NCBI GenBank assembly: GCA_028023455.1 | Contig: JAQFVV010012423.1 | Location: forward strand, 4,814,269-4,878,268 | DNA: 64,000 nucleotides | Direction: 5' to 3' | Source: Epiperipatus broadwayi | Lineage: Eukaryota; Onychophora; Udeonychophora; Euonychophora; Peripatidae | Part shown: piece by piece, positions 1 through 14,929 of the stretch | Numbering within the stretch: the stretch's first letter is position 1 | Layout: the number at the start of each line of letters is the position of its first letter | Notes under the pieces: model-generated | Database searches by the model: none | Seen by the model: the letters and a program-made list of their open reading frames with translations, nothing else | Told to the model about the DNA's origin: nothing | Translations under genes and position numbers: made by a program

Positions 1-1009
1 CTTATTTTGTAACTAGCTCTTGTTACTGATTCATTACTTTTCATGAATTTTGTAAGCACTCCTTCCTGGCTACTTAATGAATTCTTCATTATTTTTAATT
101 TTTCTTTTCTTATTTTTGCTTCAAAACATGAAAATTGTTTTTCGTGATTAGTGCTTTAATGTCGCTTAATGTTGTATTCTTTTTTTTTATTCTTTTTTAA
201 AATTAGAATTTATTAGTCAAGTAGAAATAAAAGTTGAATGCAATATGTTTCTTTGGTCATTGAGCATTGCTATCTATGATTTATCTTGTGCTTAATACTC
301 ATACAATACCTGGTTAAGCTTGAAGCTACAGGGGATTGTTCATACTTGAGAGTTCTTCGATTTTCTGGGGATGGAATATTTAGAATTCTATAATTGTCCT
401 CCAGTATTGATATTTAGATTATCATCATTGATTTCATTGGATTGAAATTGTATTACTGCAATGCCTGTCATGGTTGATAGGCTTTGTTTCTTTGCAAATT
501 AAGCATGTAATCTTATTGTTCACTTCCACACAAAAATAGTTCAATTCCCACCTTTCTTGAAATTTTCTTCCCTCGTCATCAATCTTTCATTTTTTTATTT
601 AGCGATGATAGTGGCACTTTCTGTAATAAAAATAGGGCTTTAGATTTAAATTTTAAAAATTAAAAAAAATGCAACTACTTATTATGTACATTTTTTGAAT
701 GAGTTATAAAAGAAAACAACCCACAAATTTTTAACACACTGTTAGGATATGAAAACTAGTCTAAGAAAAACCCAACATCTGCAAATATGTTTTCTATGTT
801 GGTGGTAGTGTGAATAGCTGATGAAAGTTTTTCTGGAATGTATTTATGTTCTTGGAAGCACAGCAGCACATTATTAATGTTGCCAACTTTGGTGTTCATC
901 ATATCCCAAATGCTTCATTATCCATAAAAGCATGTCATCAAAAATATTTAGCAATGTGTATAATCAAAAATTATAAATTATCTATGTGTGTAGCTAACAA
1001 TTATTGTGT
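1..1009. other. AT-rich DNA, nothing recognised
   Basis: No convincing coding frame, RNA gene or repeat was recognised. Open frames here are short, low-complexity and rich in Phe, Ile, Leu and Lys, as expected by chance in AT-rich sequence. Confidence 0.6.
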
Positions 1010-1195
1010 GTGTATATATATATTAGTTCATGTAGTTAAATATAAAAGCTTGTTTTTTTTAAAAAAATTTAAAATTAATTTATTGTTTGTAACATATTAT
1101 GTTTTCATTTTATTGTATACCATCATAGCCTCAGGCCATAAAAAATCACATCGAGAGCCGCATGTGGCCCGCAGGCTGCCAGTTTGATATGTCAG
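1010..1195 (+). mobile_element. hAT-like transposon end (remnant)
   Basis: The GC-richer stretch at about 1152-1190 reads gagccgcatgtggcccgcag followed by a gctgccagtttgatatg-like segment. This resembles the subterminal region of hAT elements of the kind that end in a CAGnGGTnGCCAA-type inverted repeat. It stands out from the AT-rich surroundings. No transposase frame is attached and no partner end was found, so the boundaries are approximate and the family call is by resemblance only. Confidence 0.35.
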
Positions 1196-1660
1196 TTTTA
1201 AAATAAAAAATAGTCCAAATTTACTTAATTAATAAATTCCGTAGATTTTGTGTGACATTTTTAAGTAGTTTATGGACTATTTTCATTATCTAATTTTAAT
1301 TGAAATCCAAGTTTTGTTACTAATATCAACACAGGTTAGAATATAATACTATATACTAGTCTGTGTGGTTTCCTAATAACTGAATGTTTTAATAGTTTAA
1401 ATAAAATTTGAAATCTTCTAAACATATTTAATAATTAATATTGGAATGAAGAAATACTTCAAAATATAATTACAATTACTGTACTAATACTGTCATCTTT
1501 CAGACATATTATTAGACTTAGTATTGTATTTCACAAAAAAAGATTTTTTGCACAAGAAATTAAAAGACAGAATCACACAAAAAAATGGACCAGCATGTTC
1601 TGTGTGCTATTTTATTTACATTTGTCAGGTTTATATAATCTTCAAAAAACTCATCTCTAG

Positions 1661-1668
1661 AATAGTTT

Positions 1669-1703
<35 letters not shown>

Positions 1704-1712
1704 TATTATTAC

Positions 1713-1748
<36 letters not shown>
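1661..1748. repeat. (TA)n microsatellite with palindromic flanks
   Basis: Two (TA)n runs (about 1672-1699 and 1718-1748) are separated by a short spacer. The first is flanked by aatagtttta on the left and taaaactatt on the right, so about 1661-1707 can fold as a cruciform or hairpin. Confidence 0.85.
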
Positions 1749-1752
<4 letters not shown>

Positions 1753-3816
1753 ATTGTAATGCCACAGTCATTTAGGAATGACTATTCAGTGTCTGTGTGA
1801 TTGGTGATTACATAAAATTAGTACAACAAATGAATTCATTGTGAATGTAAGCAAATTTCCATAGAAATAATGTTAATCATGTAGAATTGAAACTGTTGCA
1901 CAATAAAACTTTGTGACCTTTTTTATAAATATTGATAATGTATAAATATTAATATTTTAAACTACTCTAAATATATTTATTGAAAAACGTAGAGAAATTT
2001 GTGAATGAAGGTGCACATACTCATTTACAAGAAAACATAATTAACATAAAATTAATGCATTAATTTGTATCCCTTTAACTGATAAATTGTTTAAATGTTC
2101 TAACTAGTGGTGATTTTATTAATCTTCATTTTTTTTATTTCATCAAATTTACATCTATATTTTCTTTATTTTTTTTAAGACAAAAATCTCTAATTCTTGT
2201 CCTTCTTATTAAATACTATCTTAGATTTTTTTCTAATTTAATTCAACTTTAATACTTTTTTTATTTCTTCACATTTATCTAACAACAGTGCCAATGTTAA
2301 ACTTAAAAAAAAATAAGTTGTGAATTAAAAAATACCAATATTAACATATTTTTCTTTATTATATTCATTTTTTAAAAAATTAATTTGCTACCTTAAATTT
2401 AAAATCACTCTTACAAATGCTATCACTTTTATCAGATTGAAGAGTAACTCTTTCTATTAAATTTCAAGTAATTGTTTTTAAAAACAAGAGGTTTTTTTTA
2501 GTTGTTTTTTTTTTTTTAATCTTACCATTAAAAAGCAAGTTATTTTACATTTAATCCTTTAAAAATTGATAGTTTTTTTTTTGCTTTTATTTTTATGGTG
2601 GAAACTAAAAATTTATTTTTAAAAAAGTTATTCTCAGCAATTAAAAATTTATTTTAACTAAATGAACGTTTCATAAATTTTTAATGGTGCTAATTTTTAC
2701 TTTAAATCTTTACAATTTTAACAATATTTTTGGCTTGCAGTTGGTTCATTAACTACATTTTACATTAAATCCTAGGAGTAGCCTCATATATAGTATCACA
2801 TCTACATTTTATTTATCTTTGATAATTTCAAATTATACAATTATCTGCAAATAAAGCATTTTTATAATGCCAAAAATATAAAATGGCATTCTATAACTAT
2901 AAAAATTAATGGAGATATTTATTTTTGTAAAATATAATTACAACAATATCATCCTAATAAAATATTGTGTAATATCATGTGATTTTAAAATATAAGTATA
3001 CCAACATGTGATATAGAAAAATATAAGATTTAGATATTTTAGGTTTTTTATGTTTGTAATTATACAAATTATATTAAATAAAAACATTTAACTTTGCTGC
3101 AAATGGTAAAACTAGTGATTTTTAATATTTTATTTAAAATATAATGAACTTGAAATTGTTGTAAACATTTTTGAGTTATTAAATGTTAATTATATTGATT
3201 AGCATCAAGTATCATTGTAAGGTTTACATTGTTGATAGAATCAAGTAAACTCAACTGAGTAAAGTAAAAAAAACTCAGACTAATTTAAAAAAAGCCATTG
3301 CATGCAAGAAGCTACATCAGTGCTTGAATATTATATAATTTCCCAAAATTCTAACAATATTATTAAATTGTTCTTATCAAACTAAAAGCAAAAATAAACT
3401 GTTTTAATGTTTTAGATCAAGATCTGAGAGTAGTTGGCATTATTATAAACATTTTTCTAATTGATTTGATTTTGCTAAAAAAAAATATGCTTCTTCTAAA
3501 TTTCTTTTGACAATAATGGAAAGCATAATCTAACATTAAATTAAATATATTAGTAAGGTTGAGTACTGTATATTTTAATTAATCTCATATAACTAACAAC
3601 TTTCTGAGTATGATTTTTATATTATCTGGCCCTATGGTTTTTTAAAAACTAATTCATATTTTTTGTCACAAACATTCAAAATATTAATGTAATTATAATG
3701 CATTAAGAATCTGAATAAAGCAAATTTTATGGCTTAAAAAGTATTTTGATAAAGATCCCTATGATTAGTTGTGAAATATCCAAGTCACCATCAATATCAA
3801 CAGACTACTGCTTTTC
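1749..3816. other. AT-rich DNA, nothing recognised
   Basis: Long A/T homopolymers, no supported gene. I saw no motif of a known element in either strand. Confidence 0.55.
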
Positions 3817-3952
3817 ATCAATCCTAAATAATAAATTTTATAGCTTGCAAATATATATATAAAGTAAAATCAGTGCATATTTGCATATCAATCCTAAATA
3901 ATAAATTTTATAGCTTGCAAATATATATATAAAGTAAAATCAGTGCATATTT
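3817..3952 (+). repeat. Two-copy tandem duplication, period 70 bp
   Basis: About 66 bp beginning atcaatcctaaataataaat occurs at 3817-3882 and again at 3887-3952, essentially identical. The identity implies a recent tandem duplication (or assembly slippage) next to the older repeats to its right. Confidence 0.9.
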
Positions 3953-4211
3953 CTAGCTGAAATTCAAATATAAAATCTTTAACACCTTATCACTACATAT
4001 CTATCAGCAGTGCTACCTGTAAACAAAGATGAAAGTTGAAATTAGCATCACAGGCAAAAGGTTATCTTTTGCCTCTAATATCTTCCATCTAAGCTGCAAC
4101 ATTTTTATATAAATTGAAATGCAGACTTGTTTAACTAATAAACAATGAGTTAAATCAATAATAATCTTAAATTGCTAACAAATATTGAATTTACATATAC
4201 AAAGAAAGTAT
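3952..4211 (-). repeat. Dispersed ~250-bp repeat, copy 1 (inverted)
   Basis: Its reverse complement aligns along most of its length with 4488-4712 and 6738-6985. Shared anchors are tttgtatatgtaaatt, agcaatttaagat, atttcaatttatata and ctttgtttac. It carries a local insertion (around 4055-4085) lacking in the other copies. Copies 1 and 3 face each other, so the cluster can fold. No coding capacity; the family is not identified. Confidence 0.75.
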
Positions 4212-4278
4212 AATGCAATTGTCATTTTAAATTTTGAAATTTCCCAAATGCAAATATATAAGAAATAGAAAACATATT

Positions 4279-4440
4279 GCTAGCTGAAATTAAAAGATAA
4301 AATATGTTAACACTCCACCATTACATTTTGTTCAGCAATGCTATTTCATATATATAACGTCTGAATGTACTATCATGGGCAAAATGTAACGAACAGCTTG
4401 TAGTCTGCAATGTTGTATAAATTAAAATTCAGATGTATGT
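4279..4440 (-). repeat. Dispersed ~250-bp repeat, copy 2 (partial, inverted)
   Basis: It begins gctagctgaaatt and continues with a cac-ca-tacat...cagcaatgct pattern that parallels 3953-4016 of copy 1, in the same orientation. Divergence is high; the copy fades out near 4440. Confidence 0.5.
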
Positions 4441-4487
4441 CTTATGTATTTGGGTTATAATATTTCAAAGTTTAAAATGACTATTAT

Positions 4488-4712
4488 AGTAGTCTTTCTT
4501 TGTATATGTAAATTAAACATGTTTGTTTATTAGCAATTTAAGATTATTGCTGACTTAATTTTATGCTTCCTGTTTAAATAGTTTTCAATTTCAATTTATA
4601 TAACAATTTTATAGCTTACAGATATTTTCTCTGTACTATTAAATTCAGACTTTAGCTTTGTTTACATGATAATACTGCAGTAAAATCTTAAAATATATTT
4701 TATATTTGAATT
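4488..4712 (+). repeat. Dispersed ~250-bp repeat, copy 3
   Basis: Direct relative of 6738-6985 and inverted relative of 3952-4211. It shares ttagcaatttaagattattg, a tttcaatttatata block and ctttgtttaca. Noncoding. Confidence 0.75.
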
Positions 4713-4736
4713 TCATTTAAAAATATTTACTGTATG

Positions 4737-4942
4737 TGTGTAGGTAGATATGTAATTAGAGCTCAGGATTTTTAGTCTATTTATTCTTTACTCCATCTCA
4801 AGTAATAGATGCACATGACCACACACATGTAAAAAAGATACATAATTCCTAATATATGTATTTTGTGCAGACCCAGCACTCATCAACTGGGTCAGATCAT
4901 AATCTTCCACACATATATACAATCAGTGCTCAGATTATATTA
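4737..4942 (+). repeat. ~205-bp direct repeat, copy 1
   Basis: It matches 5258-5462: both run from tatgtaattagag through ttttagtcta / ttttcagtcta, cactccgtctcaag-like, tatatgtatttt, and a ctcatca-ctgggtcagatcataat-like block. The copies differ by scattered substitutions and small indels. Noncoding and unidentified. Confidence 0.8.
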
Positions 4943-5134
4943 AGATAGAAATTCATAATCCTTTAATGGACAAACTTCACTCTTCTCACTCAACTACCCA
5001 ATCATCCATTTCATTAAAAAACCAACAATGTAAAACTCAAAAATATTTATTGGATTTGATATTGCAATTATAACAATATAGACATTACATCAGTCTAACC
5101 CCTCATGTTATTGGACTATTATGTATATATATGA

Positions 5135-5137
<3 letters not shown>

Positions 5138-5176
<39 letters not shown>
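5138..5176. repeat. (TA)n microsatellite
   Basis: About 39 bp of uninterrupted TA repeats between the two 205-bp direct repeats. Confidence 0.95.
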
Positions 5177-5179
<3 letters not shown>

Positions 5180-5257
5180 GAAGGGATGCGAAGGATTTAT
5201 ACTAAGATATAATGTAATTCTACAGCAGTATGTAATTTTCTTATAGTGAATATTTTT

Positions 5258-5462
5258 CATATATGTAATTAGAGAGATTAGAACTCAGAATTTTTCAGTC
5301 TATTCATCCTCCACTCCGTCTCAAGCAGCCAATACACATGATCACAACATGGGAAAAGATAAATGATCTCCAATATATGTATTTTATGGAGAACCAGCTC
5401 TCATCAGTTGAGTCAGATCATAATCGCCCACTCATATAATCAGGGTTCATATTACATATATA
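5258..5462 (+). repeat. ~205-bp direct repeat, copy 2
   Basis: Second copy of the unit at 4737-4942, lying immediately left of the long GATA tract. The shared gagtcagatcataatc core is the clearest anchor. Confidence 0.8.
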
Positions 5463-5498
5463 GGAAATATTCATTATAAGCAAATTATGTACTACTTT

Positions 5499-6469
<971 letters not shown>

Positions 6470-6737
6470 TTTGATACTCTGCCCATTCTAAATATTAATG
6501 TAACAATATTATAACAAAGTTTAAATATAAAATTTAGAAAGATTTATTGTACCAAATATACTTTGAATTCTTTTGCATTATATTCTTGTTCTCAGAAGTC
6601 TAACCATGAATATGACACAAAAGCATTGAAAGTATACTTCCTACAATAAATATTTCTAAATTTTATATTTAAACTCTGTTTTAGTATTTTTACATTAATA
6701 TATATATATATAGGTTTAGGAAATTTTAAAATTTTAA

Positions 6738-6985
6738 ATGACTATTGTATTCATCTTTTTTAGTAGACAAAAATTAAACAATTCTGTTTATTAGCAATTT
6801 AAGATCATTGTGATTCAACTTCATGTTTCTAGTTTAAATAGATCTGCATTTCAATTTATATAATAAATTTGTAGCTTACAGGCATGAAGATTATCTCTTA
6901 TTTATGCTATTAAATTCGGTCTTTATCTTTGTTTGTAAAGCAGAACTGCTGAAAAAATGTAACAGTGTAGTGTTAAAATATATAT
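6738..6985 (+). repeat. Dispersed ~250-bp repeat, copy 4
   Basis: It aligns with 4488-4712 in direct orientation: tgactattgta start, ttagcaatttaagatcattg, gcatttcaatttatataata, gctattaaattcgg, ctttgtttgtaa. Copies 3 and 4 flank the GATA tract and the 205-bp repeats. Confidence 0.75.
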
Positions 6986-7574
6986 AAATTATCATAATAA
7001 AAATATTTTCAAAACTCTGTAAAAAATTATAATATTTATATGTTTGTGTGTAGTAATTAATAATAAAGTGATTTATATGTATGTAAAATTTTGGAAGGAA
7101 CTACTCTTTATATATGTGCTAGAAAATTGACTTGCATTCTTCCATCAACAAGAGAATGTGTATATTCTATCACATGTATTGAATAGTTTCTTCCACAATT
7201 TTACATATTTATAAATTTCTATATTATTAATTATTACATTTATACAAACTAATAAAGTTCAGTTTATGTGTACTTAAAAATGAGTAACTTTCTCTTCTCT
7301 GTAATATATAAATTGAACTTGTGTGTCACATAAAACTTTAAGAATCAGGCTCAATAACATGCTCAAGACCTAATTTTGTCATGGTCAATAATTGTTAATT
7401 TATTTAAAGAATAGGTTCCATCCATAGGTGTAATATATATGGTTTTAAAATAATTATTGATGGCAGAGTGTTTGTCAGTTTTCTAGGGTATGTAATTTTG
7501 ATGGTAGCAAACTACATTTCACATATGCACTAAGAATTGTGAGTACATGAATAAAAGATAGTTTGCTTTCATCT

Positions 7575-9340
<1,766 letters not shown>

Positions 9341-9545
9341 TCATCATCATCATCATCATCAACCATTATCAATCCACTGCAGGATGAAAGTCTCTCTAAG
9401 TTTAATCCATCTTCTCCTATCTTTAGCTTCTCTTCTCCACATCACCCCTGCACAATTTCTTATTTCATCCATCCATCACACATGTGGTCTCTTTCTAGGT
9501 CTTTTACAATCTCATATTTATATGTGTTTATAACTTCATTAATCG
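9341..9545 (-). mobile_element. RTE-type non-LTR retrotransposon, 3' tail
   Basis: A (TCA)n run at 9341-9360 is followed by tccactgcaggatgaaagtc and a tctcctatctttagcttct...cacatcacccctgc segment. On the minus strand this reads as the end of an RTE-class element: a C-terminal coding end, then the (TGA)n short-repeat tail typical of RTE/BovB families. The order (TCA)n plus ccactgcaggatgaa is a familiar signature of such tails in invertebrate genomes. Only the last ~200 bp is here, so the copy is 5'-truncated. Reading frames on the plus strand across it are antisense shadows. Confidence 0.6.
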
Positions 9546-10029
9546 TTAATATTAAATCCTTATTTGTTACTGTCGCTGATGTTTTAAAAGGTTTTCAATT
9601 TTATTTTTATTGTTTGTTTCAAATTTTATTATATATATTTTTTCCAGTCTTAAGCTAAATTTGTTTGACTTTTTAGTTTGACTTGTTTTTTTTCTTATAG
9701 TGATCATATTAGCAGTCTTGTTTTTTTTATATTTCTTTGAAAGTTTTAAAAAAAATTGTATGGATTGTTTAAAAAAAAATTTAATCTAAATAAGTATAAT
9801 CATTTGTATCAATTTTTCTAGACGAGTTGTCATATTAACTCTATATTTCGCAAATGATATAAGTGTATAAACTAATGTACGAATTATTATGATAATCTTG
9901 ACAGAAATTATTTTTTATTATTGCATTCTAAATTTAAATGTAAAAATAAATTGTAAAAAATATGGTGATAATGTACATAAAAATTTTAAGTGTGGCACAT
10001 AAATAAAGTAATTGCTAATGATAACATCG

Positions 10030-10105
10030 TAGGTGAGTCAGCAATATGAGATGGCATGGAAATCAGAGAGTCGTGTGAACGTCTGAGTTCGAATTCCTTA
10101 TGTAC
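10030..10105 (+). repeat. Possible tRNA-derived SINE head
   Basis: A GC-richer island contains gagttcgaattcc, close to the RNA polymerase III B box (GGTTCGANTCC). An A-box-like gatggcatgg lies about 35 bp upstream, closer than in a true tRNA. No cloverleaf could be drawn confidently, so this is a decayed SINE head at best. Confidence 0.25.
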
Positions 10106-10109
10106 TGTA

Positions 10110-13100
10110 TTACATTATATATGTGCATGTGTGTATAAGCCTGTTCAGTGTATTAACTTATAGTTTTATATCATTTTGTATAATCCTCAGATTAGTTAAA
10201 AATAAAAAGACAGTATCCAGATACAATAACGTTAGTCCAACTTCCTCTTATTCAAAATTTTTATTATCTAAACACAAATTCTAAAGTTGATCTTTAATCT
10301 TGCACAATAAATAAATTGATTTACACTCATATATTAAAGCAAAAAAAAAAAAAAAAACATTAAGTAAATACTTATAAATTCAAAAGTTTAATTACAGTGA
10401 GCAGCCTGTCTCCCGAGTTTGAGTTTATAAAGTAAGAATAAAATCAGTTTTGGAAATCTGAAAAATTTACATTTTAAAAAACATTAAAGTTGTTTTGCTA
10501 AAGAAAAAAGTTGTTTTTGTTAAATGGGAAGTATAAAACTTCTAGATAAAATATAATACAGAAAGAAAAATTTTTTTGATAAAAATAATAGCATTTAAAG
10601 AGAGAAGTACAAATCGTAGATATTTCTTATGGCAATTTATTATAAGTTTTTTTTTCATAATTATATTTTTTAACATAAAAAAACAATAGCAATTACAACA
10701 TCAACAAAATCAATGCAAAAATTAATATATCACTCTCTTTTGCCGTTTCGCGCTGTTAGCCAATAAATTTGTCATAATGGCGAATACAAAGGCTGGATTT
10801 CTATTTTACCTATTAAAAACAACTGAGATTTAAAAAAAGAGAAGTCAATTATTTAATTATATGGCATTGTTGGGCTCATCACGTCACTTTGACACTTAAT
10901 GTTACATAGCCTACAAGACAAGTGATCATATATTTATTTTTTGTAAACTAATAAAATGTGATTATAATATTAAAAAATCATAATAATCTATATAATTTTA
11001 ATAAAACTTATTTTTTTAAAAAATAAATATTTTTTTTTAAAATGGCAATAACATTTTTAGTAAGATATTAAAATAAAATGTGACCACAACTCAAAGTTAA
11101 AAATAAAACAACAAAAACAATGAAAATAGTTTAAAACATGCTTGTTTGTTTTTACTTTAGGCAATTTTTATTCAGATAAAATTAATAATATAGCCAATAA
11201 TAATTTTATTTAATTAAAGTTATTCATAATACTTATTCATAACTAATATTTTGAAACATTTTATTTGTAGCAAAATCTGATGACCATACATTACGGTGAA
11301 TTCATGCTTATTGTAATGATGCAACTCTACGTGTTTTAAAAAATATAATTTGTTCTATAAATATAAGCATAAAATAAAGTGTTATTAAAAAAGTCAACTT
11401 TTCGAAATATTTTTTTATAGAAAGACACTTAATTCATAAATAATTTTATAAATATCATTTAAATTTATCAAAATTTAAATTAAATTAAGCCTTAATTGTT
11501 AAATATAATAATATATTCAAAATTATGATGTCTTGGTTAATTAAAATAGCAAATTTCTCATTAAAATCTAAAATAATTCTGTCATTTTAATTAAAAGTTT
11601 TCATTACTTACCTTTTATATGTAACATCATTTTTTATTATTTGCGAAATGTTTTTGACATTTTTAAAAATGCTTTATTTTGAAAATGCCAATTTATTTTA
11701 TTATATGTATAACATTATTTTCAATCATTATCTATTCACTATTGATAATAACTTTCTTAGTGCTAAATTTTAATTTTTTTTATTCATACCTTCTCTCTGC
11801 CAACCCCCCCCCCCCATTCATTTAATATATAGTCTTTCTGTACATTTTTAAAAATATATGCATGTTCAGTTTAAAATTTCAGTTATTTACCAATTATTAT
11901 CACATCTTGAAATACATTAAACTTGATTCTATTTTCATTTTTTTAATGCTATAATGTCTGTTTGTTTTCTTAGCCATGTGTTTTGGATTCAGTTTTTTTT
12001 TAATCATAACATGCATTTTTTTATATTTTACTATGTAGTTTATCATGTCACTTTTTTTCTATTAAGTATCTACATTTCAGATCTATAAGTACCCAATAGT
12101 AAAACACATTTGTTGAAAATGAATCTAGTGATAGAAACATATTTTCTTTTAATATAATTTCTACTGTAAGACTCTGTTATATACTATATTGTATTCATAT
12201 TTTTTTTTATAATTTGATTATAAAATTTAGACTTATTTAATTCAACTAATAACTATCTTTATTCACTTCTATTGAAAATCCATTTAATAATACATTAGTT
12301 TTTGTAATTAATAATATTTATCTTTTGGCCTTTCTTTTTATGACAGTTTTTGCAACATTTCTAGAACATTATTTTTAAGAACAATACTTTAAAATATAAA
12401 TGATGAATAATATTTATTTATTTTTACTTTTGCTTCTCATATTTATTCTTAAAGGATTGTTATAAAAAGCTTCAGAAAGGAAAAATCACTCTTGTTAAAT
12501 CCTCTTATCAATGTTAATGTTTTTGTTTCATTTTTTTTTACATCATATAACCTAATCACTTCATTTTGATTTTAAAAACATATTTTTCCAATATGTCTAT
12601 GCATAATGCCAACTTTCACAATTTTTTTCCACAACAGAAACACTTATGAAGTCAAATGTTTTGTTTCTGTTCTTTTTGTTTTGTAATTACCCATCTAATA
12701 AAAAATAACAATGGATACTCACATATATTATTTTTATAATGTTTTATTTCATATTGTGTTATAGAACCAGTTTATCTTTCACATGTGAATCGCAAAGTTT
12801 TTTTGTAGATAATTTGTATTTATTTACAAAATTCAATTGAAAAATTTGTTATCCCTAATATTTTCATTGCACTTTTTTCAACACCTTTTCTTTTGCATAT
12901 TTGATATGATTTTGAAAATAAGAAGGCAAAATCATTAGACAAATTAATATGTTTTTCTGCTTACTAAATGTGATAATATTAAAACTGCTAGTGCAAATAT
13001 CATCATTTAATGAATAATAATAATGATGTGTGAACTGACACCAGGAATATTGCAACCATGGTAAAAAGTTATCAGACAAACAAATTATGCACAAATGAAT

Positions 13101-13354
13101 TGACTAACTAATAACTGATGTTTATTTGACCAGCAAGATAATATAAAAAGTAATATGAAAAAGAACACACCACAGAAGCTTACAAAATAATAATAAGGCC
13201 ATTGTGTTCTGTAAAAATCCCTAGATTTATTTTGGAATTTTCAGCGGTAGAAATTCAATAGATATTTCATTGTCTTCTTGTACACTCAAAATTCAGCCTT
13301 GCAATTGTTCTTAGTTCACAACCTGATCCAGCTCCCATGATGCAAATGTGTAAG

Positions 13355-13356
<2 letters not shown>
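10110..13356. other. AT-rich DNA with one C12 run
   Basis: No gene or element recognised. A homopolymer of 12 C lies at 11804-11815. A short CpG-containing patch at about 10741-10790 (tttcgcgctgttagccaat) is too small to call a promoter. Confidence 0.5.

Positions 13357-13427
<71 letters not shown>
13357..13427. repeat. (AT)n microsatellite
   Basis: About 71 bp of perfect AT dinucleotide repeat. Confidence 0.97.
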
Positions 13428-13428
<1 letters not shown>

Positions 13429-14074
13429 CTTGTTAAGCCTGTTCCAGATTATTTCCAGGTAGGAAACACTATAATCTTTTAATTATCTTAGCATACCATG
13501 GAAATTTCTATCAATCTAATTACTTATAATGATATTTCTATTTCTGAGATAGAAATAATTTATTTTAATTTTAATTACCTTACTTGATCTCTAAATGTTT
13601 AGTTATTTATAATTTAAACATATTTTTTTCTTAATGAAAATAGTATAAGCATAACATACCTTACCTGAAATATTTTACTTCACTAATAAAATATATAATT
13701 TTTATTTACATTATTTAATTCACATATACATTATTTAATTCCTTTGAAATATTCTTAATTTATTTCTAAACATAGCACAAACTCTTCCACTTCGGAAATT
13801 TGGGTTTTGAAATCTAATGTAGTCTTTTCAAATAATGTTTTTTTCCTGATTCTTCATAATATATGGAAATATGTATTATTTCCAGTTGTATTATTTTTCT
13901 CTTCATTGTGCTTTTTGTTTCAGGTTTCTCAATATTTTTTGGAATATAAGACATGACTGAACTCTGATTCGATCTGGCCAATTTTTTTTTAAATTGCCTG
14001 ACATGATTAATGTATTTTCATATATTTTTTTTTGTTTCAGTTTCAATGATTATAATTACCTGGATAGCTTTCCT

Positions 14075-14640
14075 TTAATTACACCTTTCATCTAGTTTTT
14101 TCTGATGAGCATTTTTGCAATTTGTTTTTAAATCAAAGGTCTCTTCTGGGCAAATTATTATTGACTTTGTGTGAATTTTTTGCCTAAACATCTCAGCTGG
14201 AGATCTACCTGTACTAATCAAAGGCATGCTGTGCTGATGGAGAAGAGCTGTATATAAAGTTTCTTGAATATTTGCAATCCTTTTTTTTTTCATAATATTT
14301 GTTTTGATGTTTGCACTGCAATGTCATCTACCTTTGGATGGTAATGGTGTGTGGAGATATGTCTAATCCTCATTCTTTAAGAAATTCTTCAAATATATTG
14401 GATGTAAAATTAATACCATTATCTGACACCAATGCCTTGGGGAAACCATAGAAAGCATATATTTTTTTAAGTTTTTCAATTGTTTTCACAGTACTGGTGC
14501 TTGTCACAATCCTATATTCACCCCAATTTGTGTATGAATCAATTACCACTAAGAAAATGAACCTATAAAACAATCTATCAGGATCACTATTGGCATGACT
14601 CCAAGATTTTGTGACTAATGGCATATTTTTTTCTGAAATA
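14075..14640 (-). pseudogene. Gypsy integrase remnant
   Basis: Two minus-strand frames survive. The upstream one (14370-14624, 84 residues) contains FLVVIDSYTNW, supplying the first catalytic Asp, and GFPKALVSDNG, supplying the second. The downstream one (14075-14293, 72 residues) contains LLHQHSMPLISTGRSPAEM, the conserved stretch after the catalytic Glu in gypsy integrases. The piece between them, where the Glu should lie, is frameshifted and unreadable. Retroviral-type integrases insert element cDNA into the genome; this copy cannot. It lies downstream of the RT/RNase H remnant on the same strand. Confidence 0.8.
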
Positions 14641-14929
14641 TTTGTAGTTAATTAGCATTTATAACAAGTTTTGATGAAATATTATATTTTTATTGATATC
14701 AGGCCACCATACATAATTGTGGATGAATGCTTTAACTCATATTACCAGTATAATCTTGGTGAATCAGTTGCAAAACTTGATGACAAACATTGCTTGGTAT
14801 TAACACTCTATCATTCATTAATATGCATTATTTGTTTATAGACAGTTTTATCTAATATTCCATATAGATTTATAAAATACTTCAGAATGAAGGCTAAGCT
14901 AATCTCTCTGTTAATCTATTTTATTAGCA

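Noticed and set aside
846-1187. 113-residue plus-strand frame
   Set aside because: AT-rich chance frame whose end runs into the hAT-like terminal sequence; no motif.
10741-10800. CpG-containing patch with ATGGCG as a possible gene start
   Set aside because: The frame ends after 18 codons with no convincing donor; too little to call a promoter or gene.
11804-11815. C12 run considered as a G-quadruplex or boundary signal
   Set aside because: A single homopolymer with no accompanying structure; the C11 run at 43743 was set aside for the same reason.
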